From NCBI RefSeq assembly GCF_026151205.1, contig NC_087076.1, forward strand, positions 13,563,675-13,627,674: a stretch of 64,000 bases of DNA, in the 5' to 3' direction. Each line of letters begins with the position of its first letter. Positions within the stretch are counted from its first letter, which is position 1. Position numbers and translations under genes: made by a program. Of this stretch, positions 12,001-21,731 are shown one piece after another. The notes beneath the pieces are model-generated. The model was not told the DNA's origin, ran no database searches, and saw nothing but the letters and a program-made list of their open reading frames with translations. Origin of the DNA: Bolinopsis microptera. Taxonomy: Eukaryota; Ctenophora; Tentaculata; Lobata; Bolinopsidae.

Positions 12001-15000
12001 CGAAACATGGCCTCTGATATATGTTCTAACGAGGAGGAGAATCTAAACTCGATAAGAAGTCTTAGGTGGGAAAGTATAATATTACAGGAGAGAAGTGGCT
12101 CTGTGACTGAGATAACTGGATGTTCTCCTGAAGAGATTGAAGCTGGAAGGCGGGCTGGAATGCTGAGGCTCATTAAAGAAAGACTAGAGACATTTGGGAG
12201 TAGGTTAAAGAACACCGAGCAGGAGTTGGCAAGAACAAAGACTAATTTGATACAATCTGATAAAAAGTTAAAGAATGTTACCGCATCCCTCACAGCAACT
12301 CAAGAAAAGCTAAAGAACTCTGAGCAAGAGCTAGCAGAGACTAAGTCTAATCTTAATCAACAATTAGAAAATGTTATCACCTCCCTGACAGGTACCCAGA
12401 ATAAGCTTAACGACACTGAGCAAGAGCTAGCCGAGACTAAGTCTACTCTGGATCAACGACTAAATCAAACCGAGGATAAGTTGGAGAATGTAACCACATC
12501 TCTCAAAACCACCCAAGAAAAGCTTAAGAACTCTGAGCAAGATCTAGCAGAGACAAAATCTACCCTGAAGGTATTTGAAGAGAAGTTAGGAAGTTTTAAC
12601 TTCTCCCTCGCAAGCACACAAAATGAGGTTTCCAACACCCAACTTGAGCTTACAGCGACAAAAAATAGTTTTACACAGCAATTAGAAAGTGTCACCGTGT
12701 CCCTGAACCATACCCAAGAGGAGCTGGAAGCAGCTACAAAGAACAAAGTCCGCAGCAAGTGGGACGTGCTTTTCTCGGACAGGTTTTTCAACAAGCAACT
12801 TACTAGGGAGATGTCTCAAGAACTCAAATCAGCATGGGATGTTTTAGGTAAGATTTGCTTGATCTGTTGTCTAGTGAGTAGTGTTCTTATGAAATGTATC
12901 ATTTTCGAAGAATAAATATTTTTTGTATGGATTGCGTAATAATAATATTTTGTAATGTCTTAAAACCATGGCATAAATTTTTAATATATCCTTTTTTGTC
13001 TGGTAGTAGTAGATCAAATACTGTTTTAACTTTAACATCTTTCCTTTCAGATCTGTTTTTAGGAGCAAACATAACAGAACCAGTTATCGAACACTTAAAG
13101 CAACAGCACGAGCCTAGAGTAATGGTCTGTGCGAACCCCAGAAACTGAGAATATTCTTTAAATGCTTCAGAAGTGATATTTTTAGAATCTGAACTTATCT
13201 TAATATACAAAATATGTCTAATGGACCTTTTGTTATTAAATTTTTAATCAAACTTGGATATATGATATGACTCCTTTTATCAGTATCCTAATCGCAGTGA
13301 CGGATTATTCACTTTTTGTTTTTTGTGTATCATGTGCTTATGTATTCTATAGCTTTGGCGAAACAGTAATATTCAAATATGTCAACCTCATAACTATATA
13401 ATTATAGTGTTCTTCAAAATCAAGATTATCTTTTGTGACTTTTCGTAAGTGGATCCGGTAATATTTTGTAAACGTTTTCACCAATACGTTAGTAGCATTG
13501 TCTGAAACTACCTGTGCTAATGGGCCAATAAATAAACTGCTGCTATTCTGTCTGGTAGGTCTAGTCATTCTTGGACAATGGACCTTGGACATACCTTTGG
13601 GAAGGTTTGTGCAAAGTTTCGTGAGTATCTAGAAATTTGCAGGTACCAAACCAAGAATGTCCATAAATGACTGGACTACTATAGGGCCTGGTGTGATTAA
13701 CACATAAGGTAGCCTATTAAAAATAGCAGCAGCAGCTTTGGATAGTTACGTCAATAATTGACAACTTTTAAACCGCCCATAAAACGTCAATAATCTTAAC
13801 TCAGAGTAGAATTTAAAATTCTCTTCCACGACAATTAATCTTATGGCAATTTGTGAATATTCAATGAAAGATTTACTCACTTTTCTTTCTGTCAACAATC
13901 ATCTCTTCTTCAGATTCATTACTCTCATGCTGGTCATCCTCTGACTGTTCTTTTTTGCTCTTCATATTCTCAAATTCATTATCTGCAGGCTGCACATTAT
14001 CGTTTTCAGAGGCAGTATCAATCGGCTGAACTCTGGAAGGTCTTAGCTTATCGTCGTTTGATGATTCCTCGGAGTCTTCTTCAATCCGCGGGGGTTTCTT
14101 TTTGTTCCGAAACTTTCTGGACCGTAGGTGGAAACTGAAATTTAACGTTTATTTGACAATGCAATCAACAAAATAAAGATTCAAATATGACAGACATATC
14201 CATCCTTTCCTGTTGCCTATTGATTTAGCCTGCACTAGAGCTATGCGCTAAGCGCTTGTTGTTACGAAGATTTTAAAAAACCTTTCACTTGCTAAACAGG
14301 AGGTAAGGCTATCGACAACTATTATTGACCTTTCCAATACAATTTTTAGGGTCATATACTTAGGACATCCGCCAAAATCGCAGATTTTCAGACCACCCCC
14401 TCCCCCTGTCCCGTGTCCGGGTGTGTCCGATTTTCAGAAACCACCGCTGTGTACTTGTGCGGGGGGGGGGATGCACAATCTTAGGGGGGGGGGGGGGGCC
14501 AAACCGTCGTTTGAACAACGCTACGCCACTGAAACCACCCCCTCTTCCCCTGTCGGGATTTGTCCGAAATTCCAAAACCACCCCCTCCCTATTTGCCGGA
14601 CGTCTTAAGTAGATGACCCCGTAGCAATTAACCGCAGGAATGGAAGTTTTTCAGATAAATTGGCCAAATCATGTAAAATATGTTTGTTGCAACAACGAAC
14701 TGGTGATGAGGAATAAACCCTGCGAACTGGAATATTTGTTTAAATGTAGTTGTCACCTTCGTCAATTCGCAAAGGATATATAAGATAGGGGTTCTTAAAT
14801 ACGTAGCAAGTTTATAATTGACATACGTTGCATGCCACTTTTCTCTGATATTTGTGATACGTAACATGTATCAAGTTTATAAGCTTAGCTGTATTATACG
14901 TCAGTCTAACAATTTACCGCGAATCGATGAGAGGCGCGTAATGTACGTAATTTAAAATAAATGCGTGCGGTGAGTGCTAAACTGTATACAAATTATACCC

Positions 15001-18000
15001 GCGCATTCCAACTAAGTCGATCATAAAATTGTGCATCCACTGACTGTTAAACTGCCAGTCAACCGAAATTGAATCTAAAACTCGTTCCATCATCAATACT
15101 TATAATCTCAAGATGTGTGTGTATGTGTGTTCGTTCGCGTGTAATTTCAGAGCGGCTTAATCAAGAAAACAGTTAGAGTTATGGGACTGGTTATTTCGGT
15201 AAAGTGCCGACAAAACTCTGACCAAGCCAAATGATTAAGGTTTTTTAAATTGGCCGGTGGTAAGTGGTTTAATTGATCATTTTGTGACCTAAATGTGATA
15301 CTAAAGTGTGTGTGTGTGTGTGTACTCTCCCACTCTCCCACTCTCGCTCTCTCTCTCTCTCTCTCTCCCCCCCCCCCCCCCCCCCCCCCCCCACCATAAC
15401 AAATTTGCTATATAAAAAGATAATTTGGCAGTAGACCTCAAGATTCCCTATCAAGTATTACTATTAGATACGTGAGGGGCACTAAGAATTAAATTGCGGT
15501 CTGTTTGGACTGAGTGACTTGCAATGCAATGCGTGTATTCGAATGTAATAGGCGGGTTTATACTTTTACATTTCAACTGCGATAGTGAACTCCCGGCCGT
15601 AGGCACAGGTTACACTAGTAATTATATAATAGGATTGAAACTTGTTTGTTTGTTTATAGAACCCGTCCCCAATCTCGTATTGGAAAATGACTAAACTCAA
15701 TTCTGAGTGTGAATACTATACGGGTGGTACCTACAAGTGTATTCATAATAAGCATTTAGAAACTTAACATACCGTCGTTTAACTGTCTCCGAATCGCTGC
15801 TGGCAGAATTGGAGTTCTCAGTGATGCTCCTGAAATATCACCGATGTAGCAACCAATCACACAATTTAATTTCTGTTACCGGAATATTCTTGGCACAATC
15901 AGTTATCAGAAAGAATGTCTTGGTTCAATTTGAAGACTTGCAAATCAACGAGCTTAATTAGGAAACGTGTGTGTCCAGATAGTGGATACACGGAGAAGCT
16001 TGATTCTTTGATTGATGACAAAAAAATACGCACCATTTTCAACATTTATTGAAATGATATAACAGTACAAATTCTTATAACAAAACCATACTCTATTTAA
16101 CTCGTGACCTAAGATTTTGTTTTATCATATTCCCATTTTTTTCGTTGTAGATCTCTTTACCTCCAAAACTCGGGTTCAGAAAGCATTTTAAATCTTACTG
16201 TATCTGAAATTATATGCAAAGCCCTTATGGCCTTAACTCTGTAATCTACGGGATTCAATGATATAAATCTCAAGTCATAAAACATAATCTCAAATCCCCT
16301 TTAAAAAGTGATATATATTTAAAACGGGACATTTTGCCAAATCAAAAACAACATTTTCAACACGATCATGTGATGAAATTTGGGAGATGACCGAGCTAGG
16401 GCGGCTCCACAGGAGAAAGAAAATGTTTGCAATTAATACAAATCAACAGCTGTTGCAAATAGACATAATATAACCCCGAAATGCGTATTTTTAGAGTCAG
16501 CATTTTGTATCGAAAATTCAGATCAAATCCCAAAGATCATTGCACATAGCTATAACCTAAATTTAACCCGTCACTATCAAAATATTGAAATAGCTCAATT
16601 CTTGAGTTCACATTTATCTGATCATATAACCGAACCGGTTTAGTTTTCCGCTGATTTCTCTGATTTTGCTCTGTGAAAATAACATAAACTTCACAAGTTA
16701 ACAATCCGAATTTAACAACATTTACTAATAACACTAACTGGATGCATTCAAATTTGTGGAAATTCAATTCACGTGAAATAATGAATATGAAAAATAGTGT
16801 AAATTAACCATGAAATAATAAAATGTTAAGGAATTGCACAAAATGTGAAAGTATCATATAATTTAATGAAATAAACCTAAAATGTCCAGCAATCGAATGG
16901 GATGCAAGATAGTTCATACTTATTTCAAGAACCAGACATGCAATTGATCCCCAAAAATAGAGTAAGAAATGTTGCTACGTGCTCCCAGACCACTCGCTAC
17001 TCGAGTCTGACCTGATAAGAGAGTGACGACTAGATTTCAACACATTGGTAAGTCGCTGTATTATAGCAGCTTGCTATACAATAGCAGGTTGCTACATATA
17101 CAATTACAGCTTGCTATACTGAGGTATATATCATTGCAGTACAGTTAGAAAATGTAAGTCTCAGATTGTACAACAGCTTGCCTAGCTACTAAGTGGAGAT
17201 TATAGAACACAGCAAATCACACTAAAAAGTCTGCATTCATCAAATCAGCATTCTGCAGAGAAACAATCTAAACAAGGAGGATAGCATACTGCTGAAAGAT
17301 GCTACAGAGGTCAGTGATTGGAGATATACAGCTATATACACTATATAGTATACAGCAGTGTAAAAAGCACTAATTCGGTATCAAGTGAGGTCCATGCCTG
17401 GACCTTATTATTTTACGAGGGTACAAATGTCAAGGTTAAGAATGTCACAGCCAATACTCTTTTATTGTTGCCACCACCAGGCATCGTAACACATATAGAA
17501 CATGCATACTTTCAAAAGAATGCATAACAAAAGAATGCTTACCTCTTAGGTGAGCCAAAGTCAGAATCGCTCTCCATCATTTCAGGTAAATCTGCATAAG
17601 ATATTTTCTTCTTAGCTTTCCCCGTCCTTGTTGTGTACCTTTAAGAAAGGGTGTAACATTGATGATTGAGGTGTAATATTGAGGTGTAATTGAAGTGTAA
17701 CATTGTTATGTTAACAATGTTCACTGTATGTAATGGGATAGTTAGACCTTTGAGAGCAGGCGTATAATTTCAGTTCTCGACTTGCAATTAGCAATGTTCT
17801 TATTGTATTGTATTCGAAATTGAGAAAGGTAGAGCGAGAAAGTGTGTACTCTGCGACTCTTTTGAAATCGGATACGCTGAAAACTACATGCGACATTGCG
17901 TGGCTACCATAATTACATTATCTACTTATCTACTTCCGCATAAACGCTTTTCTTGCATCCCACCTTGTACAGTAATAAAGACTACCTATTGATAACTATA

Positions 18001-18852
18001 ACTTGTAGACTTTCTATTTTAGATAAAGTACCAGAGTAATGACCAATCCAATCTTTAAAATTGTTGTTTTAGTTGATATAATATGATTATCCTAACATAA
18101 CTTCCATCGAATATTTCATTAAGGCGGAAAGCAACCCATTGCGGAGATATTACTACTTGTACAATTCTGTATGATAAAATTTGGCCCACAATATAGCTGA
18201 ATCTTAAGTAGAAACCTATTCGTCGCTACAGGGCTGGATTCTGGGTCTCTTGACTCTCGTTTAGAGCTCTTCTTCTTTCTCGTTTTGTTTTTGGGCGACT
18301 TGGGAGAGAGACTCTTCCTAGATGGAAATTGGTCAAACAAATTGTATTTTTATAAAGTCACCTTACATCGTTGTTGCAGCTGAAATTGGAAGCGGCAAAA
18401 AAAGAATCACAAATTAACTACCTGAGGGGACTTTCTTCAAAATCATCTGGGCTGCTGTCTGACGGTAGTTGGTTTTTGCCAACTTTTCTCCTCTTTCTGG
18501 AAATGTTGAGTTCTGGTGAAGAGCTTTCGGTGCTTAGCTGAAAAGGGAAATATAATTTATCAATTGCACAGACACGAATTAATGACACGATGTAAGCTGT
18601 CGTAAGTATGGGTACACTTAATTAGGTCTTAAACACTATCAATAAGACAGATGATTCTATAATACTTAGTTCAATGTCTTGTTAATTTAATCATGCCCGC
18701 ATTGCCTACAAGCTATTAACCTTTTGTTTTCTTAAACCAATTCTAGGAGAACTTCGAACCAGGTTTTCATAAATACTCTGAGTTTTAAGCAGCATCTGTT
18801 GGGGTGTCATTTTAGGATTCTTGTCTTCTTTTGATTCATCTTCAGTCGACAT
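71..18852 (-). CDS. Ankyrin-repeat HECT E3 ubiquitin ligase with acidic/basic disordered N-terminus, 23 coding exons, complete
   Basis: The coding exons, in transcript order, are 18852-18721, 18537-18422, 18317-18216, 17638-17543, 15829-15773, 14134-13881, 7135-7063, 6928-6188, 6060-5942, 5805-5661, 5342-5197, 5071-4954, 4772-4630, 3955-3796, 3627-3484, 3361-3007, 2944-2848, 2534-2381, 1998-1824, 1562-1444, 1255-1054, 547-423 and 233-71. All have GT/AG borders and compatible phases, giving 1311 residues. Residues 1-530 are low-complexity S/D/E/K with basic nuclear-type stretches (RKRRK, RKKK). Residues about 530-850 hold ankyrin-like repeats, clearest in exon 3955-3796 (GTALHIAAAHGH). Residues about 968-1311 form a HECT domain: start IRRDDLLQDVL, N-lobe YNLVGQMLARAVLNN, FPSGGFAYL-like segment, and C-lobe LPTAATCFNQLSLPPY with catalytic Cys1278 (codon 175-173). 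HECT ligases pass ubiquitin through this cysteine to substrates; ankyrin repeats usually bind the substrate. HACE1 shares ankyrin plus HECT but not this N-terminus. The 3' end of the exon at 2848 and the acceptor at 5342 are the least certain borders. Substrate unknown. Confidence 0.88.
741..958. repeat. 18-bp minisatellite, about 12 copies, each with CACGTG
   Basis: Tandem units of the type GTAGTGCACACGTGCCGG, with only C/T variation (CCGG or CTGG). The array lies in the intron between HECT-gene exons 1255-1054 and 547-423. The open frames across it are products of the 18-bp period and are not genes. Confidence 0.9.
2614..2744. repeat. Interstitial telomere-type (TTAGGG)n array
   Basis: About 130 bases of TTAGGG repeats, perfect in the centre and degenerate at the left edge (TTAAGG, TTATGG). 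They lie in the intron between HECT-gene exons 2944-2848 and 2534-2381, with coding exons on both sides, so this is not a chromosome end. Confidence 0.9.
5371..5480. repeat. 11-bp tandem repeat (TAATCTAAAGT), about 10 copies
   Basis: A near-perfect AT-rich array in the intron between HECT-gene exons 5805-5661 and 5342-5197, only about 30 bases upstream of the 3' splice site at 5342. Confidence 0.85.
7301..7331 (+). promoter_or_regulatory. Conserved upstream element: CACGTG, CAGCTG, inverted CCAAT
   Basis: CACGTGACCTCCCAGCTG followed by CGCTATGATTGG. The same block recurs at 10410-10440 and 10601-10632 upstream of the second pentraxin-like gene. Two E-boxes and an inverted CCAAT box about 250 bases before the ATG suggest a proximal promoter. 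This is inference from conservation; no transcription start can be seen. Confidence 0.45.
7584..9000 (+). pseudogene. Secreted pentraxin/LamG-like coiled-coil protein, copy 1, interrupted by an in-frame TAG
   Basis: Exons 7584-8736 and 8903-9000 join in phase (GTAATT donor, TTTCAG acceptor) into 417 codons. The protein starts with a signal peptide (MLLPYLLLLVIVSYPATVEA). A pentraxin/LamG-type domain follows (FSVCTWLKKR; GEWFHVCWLWSAS; VYLNGEIIGS; GGTMCLGN; FGGDLFKFSIYSRVLTDTEI), then a heptad coiled coil rich in T/E/L repeats and a short conserved tail (ITEPFIEHLK). Codon 48 is TAG (7725-7727) where copy 2 has CAG, so full-length translation from the signal peptide is blocked unless the stop is read through, allelic or a sequencing error. 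Everything after the stop stays open and highly conserved. It lies antisense inside a HECT-gene intron. Ligand unknown; such domains bind glycans or microbial surfaces in other animals. Confidence 0.75.
9565..9912 (+). mobile_element. Retroelement ORF1-like remnant
   Basis: An open frame of 115 codons without its own ATG; a TAG precedes it at 9562-9564. It resembles the C-terminal part of a nucleic-acid-binding protein often linked to invertebrate LINEs: PRPIKVTLACMESV, then a basic stretch (ARNLKKSK), a PDRNREEKAAHQKLV motif, and a KYHYIRDGKIF end. It lies between the two pentraxin-like copies and is absent from the matching flank of copy 2, so it was probably inserted. The family call is from memory of the motif pattern and is tentative. 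Confidence 0.45.
10361..10746. repeat. 193-bp tandem duplication of the pentraxin-gene promoter
   Basis: CCGCTCACTTCATTGAATTT starts at 10361 and again at 10554, giving two 193-bp units. Each carries the CACGTG/CAGCTG/CCAAT block; the second has ATGTTTGG in place of ATGATTGG. Copy 1 of the gene has only one unit. Confidence 0.8.
10895..13148 (+). CDS. Secreted pentraxin/LamG-like coiled-coil protein, copy 2, split by a LINE fragment
   Basis: Start ATG at 10895 follows CACCCAG|GAAA. Signal peptide MLLPLALLLVIGSFPATVEA, then a pentraxin/LamG-type domain (FSVCTWLKKR ... GEWFHVCWLWSAS ... GGTMCLGN ... FGGDLFKLNLYSRVLTDTEI), a long coiled coil, and the last exon 13051-13148 (ITEPVIEHLK). A 562-bp LINE 3' fragment (11163-11724) with a 13-bp duplication interrupts the domain. 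If 11160-11734 is spliced out (GTAG|GTTT donor, GTGGTAG|GTT acceptor), the parts 10895-11159, 11735-12847 and 13051-13148 give an intact 491-residue protein; unspliced, translation stops at 11627-11629. The coiled coil is about 75 residues longer than in copy 1 through extra repeats of the KNSEQELAETKS type. Whether it is functional depends on that splice, which I can only infer. Confidence 0.7.
11163..11724 (+). mobile_element. 5'-truncated LINE 3' end inserted in pentraxin-like copy 2
   Basis: Encodes the C-terminal region of a LINE reverse transcriptase polyprotein: VSILLYNCNSWA, then DIAHRKHLRRILNIRWP, RWRMLGHILRG and GRRGRPCLNLLDVI motifs, ending in ALDREEWKKLEDG with a stop at 11627-11629. 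It is flanked by the direct repeat CTAGTGGTAGGTT at 11150-11162 and 11725-11737, a 13-bp target-site duplication. Copy 1 of the host gene has the uninterrupted site. Confidence 0.85.
14360..14610. mobile_element. Probable short inverted-repeat element (MITE-like)
   Basis: Imperfect terminal inverted repeats: AGGACATCCGCCAAA at the left, TTTGCCGGACGTCTT at the right. The interior has runs of C and G and repeated GTGTCCGATTTTC / CCACCCCCTCCCCCTGTC blocks. It lies in the HECT-gene intron 14135-15772. No target-site duplication was settled. Confidence 0.4.
15309..15392. repeat. Compound microsatellite (GT)n-(CT)n-(C)n
   Basis: Adjacent simple-sequence runs ending in about 25 C residues, in the HECT-gene intron 14135-15772. 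The rest of that intron and of the large introns 15830-17542 and 7136-13880 (outside the nested genes) shows no further coding signal. Confidence 0.9.
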
Positions 18853-19303
18853 AGCTCCTGAAAATCACGTTAAATTGTGTAAATTTTCAATTAAAATAGA
18901 TTGGAATCGAAAATCGAATAGGGTGTTAAAATTGTACATTCTTTGTGAACATCTTTTCGCACTGAAATCAGTTGTAGTAATATTGACAATTCTATGAATT
19001 GACATGATAATTACATAACATCTTAAGACAAGAGTAAAATGCTCACAATAATAACATAGAAACTGATTTAAAACAATTGCTGTAATAATATCATATTTAC
19101 ACAGAATAAATAAGCTATCAAATCTTTAATTCATCTAAAGAAATGCAACGTAAATTCTCAATTTTATTAGGAGATCTTCTGAAAGCATAGTTAAATGGTT
19201 AAGAAAACACAATCTGATTTCTCTCAAATAGGATATTTCAAGTTAATTCAACTATGAAAATTAAATACCTACATAATATCAATCAGCAGTTAACAGATTA
19301 ACA

Positions 19304-21664
19304 CTACGAAATTCTTAAAAGATCAACAACATGTCTCATGGTAGGTCGACCATGCGGACAGTTCCAGGGATGATCCATGTTGGCCATGTGGTCCACTATT
19401 TCCCTCATCTGTACAAAGCTTAATGCTGTGCCAATCATTACAGCTGATCGACAAGCTCTTGAAGCAAACATTCTGTGAACCTTCGATGGTCGTAAATTTT
19501 CTATGTTAAGAGTTGATTCTTCAGATAATAACCATAGTAATTCTTGAACATCCTCTTCTTCAAACAGAAGGTATTTGCTGCGTGGCACACCAGTTAAACA
19601 AACTCTCTTGCCTGGTTCTTTAGTTTCATCAACAGAAAATGTAAATCCATTTTTGTCAAAAATGTGCTCATAGGATAACAAAAGATCCTCCTGTGCTCCA
19701 TTTAGTGCCATCGATTTGGGGCAAATAAGCTTTTGATTATCAATTTTGGTTTCCCTCCTGAGCGTTTCGTATCTAAACTTTTCATCACTGGCATGCTGAT
19801 CTATAATAAAAAGATTTCCATTCAATTTTACTAAAATGAATCCCAGATTAAACTGTCCAAGTACCTCCATTTTACGGAACATTGCTTTAGTAATCTGCTG
19901 ATCAAGCTCTTTTTCAGCATCTTTGTTTGATTCTATTTGATGATTAAAGTGAACTAAATTTACGTGACTAGTTTTCTTAGCATGTTGAAACTGTGAACTT
20001 TGTTTCAAAATCAAACTGGAGTTACATTTAATTGTTACCTTCTTCCTTTTCCGAGAAACATTAGGTTCATCATATCTGTCAACCGGAGTCTTTTTTGGAG
20101 AGCTGACATTATCATAAGAGGATTTTGCTGTACTAAATTGTTTGGGTAGATGATTTTTAGCAATCCCATTAACCGGATTAGCTTCTATAATATCCATCAC
20201 AAATCCACCAGACAGGCAATTTTCAGGTGAGACAACAGAAAAAGCAAGACTTTCATTTTCTGTCTCAGTGACAGGCTCAAATATCTCCATTTTGAATCCA
20301 TCATCATTCTGACCTTCTACACAATTTTGGAGCCCATTTCCATTCGTAAGTCTACTTGGATACATGATACATGAAGAATTGGTCTCTTTACTAGTTTTAA
20401 AACAATCGATGCTGGGGTTAGGAACAATTGCTTTTGAGTGACCAGTATCAACATTAGTCAAATTGAGTTGACTAGCAAATGGTCTATTGTTGGAGAAATG
20501 TATGCCTTCATCATAAAGGGGACCTGTTTTTTCTTGTAGGCTGGGAATCAAGTCTTCCTTATGACTCAATTCGATAACAGGTAATGTTAACTGAAGCTTG
20601 GAAGTCTGTTCAAGAAATACTCCAGCATATTTCTGAAACAGATTCTCAAAATACTTTGACAGGTTGTCAATCAGTTGATTTTCATTGTCAACAAATAACT
20701 TTCGTTTGTCAGGAGTGACATTCACATCAATGTTATCTCCAGTTATATCAATCACAAGTATACAAATTGGATACTGAAATTTTTGATGCTGCTTGAATGT
20801 AGAGTTAATTGTCTTTGAGAGTTTTTCATGATCACAAGGTCTTCCATTAATAAAAAAGTACTGCTTATCAGCACTTCCACGCCCATGTTTGGGCAAAGGT
20901 TTAGATACATATCCATGAACATGGAATATACATTCACTGAAATCGATTGCAACAAGATTTTTAAAGATTGAACATCCTAGAACATCAATCACATTGTCTT
21001 TGAGAGTCGACTTGCCTTGAGTGGAGAATATTACCTGCTTGCGTTTGTTTATAATATTTAGGCAATGTATCCTAACATTTAATGAAACCATTGCATATGC
21101 TTGGAGAGCATCAATGGCTTTGTGAAAATTTTTCTTAATGTTTTTCATAAACTCTTTATGTCGAACAGGGAGTGAATGAAACAAGTTCTCAATTGTTACA
21201 GTTGTTCCTTTAGGCCTAGCTTGGTGAGTTGATTTTATGATATTTCCATCCTTCCCATACGACAAGAAAGTTCCAAGTTCACCTGTTGAAGTCAAAACAC
21301 TGAGGTTACCAAGGGCACACAACGAACTTAAAGCTTCGCCACGAAATCCGAAGGTTGAGACATCAGATATATCCTTGAAATCACGGATCTTAGAGGTATG
21401 ATGTTTAAGTGTCAGGCCAGCGAAATTCTCTTCTGATATTCCTTTTCCATCATCGGAAACCTCAATAGCTTTAGCCCCATATTCTCTAAAAGTGACATTG
21501 ATAGATTTGCCACCAGCATCGATGGAATTCTCAACTAATTCTTTTACAGCTGTTGCAAGAGTAACAATAACCTGTCCTGAGCAAATGTTGTGCACTGAAG
21601 ACTTATCAATGCACCTTACTTGTGGAGCTGTTAACATCCTGGTGATAGTCATGTTTGTCAACAT
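19304..21664 (-). CDS. PMS2: PMS2-type MutL mismatch-repair endonuclease, intronless
   Basis: Single open frame of 786 residues (human PMS2 is 862). The frame is open further upstream, but the first in-frame ATG is at 21664 (MLTNMTITRMLTAPQ); two later ATGs are also possible. The N-terminal GHKL ATPase has ELVENSIDAG (ATP/Mg), DDGKGI and GFRGEALSSL. The C-terminal nuclease has GQFNLGFI, DQHASDEKFRYE (DQHA(X)2E(X)4E metal motif, from residue 622), ACRSAVMIGTAL and CPHGRPTMRH (zinc/metal site), so latent nicking activity is expected. In other animals PMS2 pairs with MLH1 to form MutL-alpha, which nicks the new strand after MutS recognises a mismatch. Absence of introns is odd beside 23- and 11-exon neighbours. 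A polyadenylation-type AATAAA lies at 19167-19162. Confidence 0.96.
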   Translation of the reverse strand: MLTNMTITRMLTAPQVRCIDKSSVHNICSGQVIVTLATAVKELVENSIDAGGKSINVTFREYGAKAIEVSDDGKGISEENFAGLTLKHHTSKIRDFKDISDVSTFGFRGEALSSLCALGNLSVLTSTGELGTFLSYGKDGNIIKSTHQARPKGTTVTIENLFHSLPVRHKEFMKNIKKNFHKAIDALQAYAMVSLNVRIHCLNIINKRKQVIFSTQGKSTLKDNVIDVLGCSIFKNLVAIDFSECIFHVHGYVSKPLPKHGRGSADKQYFFINGRPCDHEKLSKTINSTFKQHQKFQYPICILVIDITGDNIDVNVTPDKRKLFVDNENQLIDNLSKYFENLFQKYAGVFLEQTSKLQLTLPVIELSHKEDLIPSLQEKTGPLYDEGIHFSNNRPFASQLNLTNVDTGHSKAIVPNPSIDCFKTSKETNSSCIMYPSRLTNGNGLQNCVEGQNDDGFKMEIFEPVTETENESLAFSVVSPENCLSGGFVMDIIEANPVNGIAKNHLPKQFSTAKSSYDNVSSPKKTPVDRYDEPNVSRKRKKVTIKCNSSLILKQSSQFQHAKKTSHVNLVHFNHQIESNKDAEKELDQQITKAMFRKMEVLGQFNLGFILVKLNGNLFIIDQHASDEKFRYETLRRETKIDNQKLICPKSMALNGAQEDLLLSYEHIFDKNGFTFSVDETKEPGKRVCLTGVPRSKYLLFEEEDVQELLWLLSEESTLNIENLRPSKVHRMFASRACRSAVMIGTALSFVQMREIVDHMANMDHPWNCPHGRPTMRHVVDLLRIS

Positions 21665-21731
21665 ACATTTGACTTGTTCCAGTAAAAAATATTGTGATAT
21701 AAATAAAGACAAATTCTATATAATATAAGTG

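Larger units (their letters stand above)
7200..13405. repeat. Tandem segmental duplication carrying the two pentraxin-like genes
   Basis: About 7200-9255 and 10313-13405 are two copies of one segment. Both begin near CACTCCCACCCTGTCGATAA and end near CTCATAACTATATAATTAT. They include promoter, signal-peptide exon, coiled-coil exon, intron, last exon and 3' flank. The 9255-10312 stretch between them holds a poly-C run (9363-9382) and a retroelement ORF1-like remnant. The whole block sits in the HECT-gene intron 7136-13880. Confidence 0.85.
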
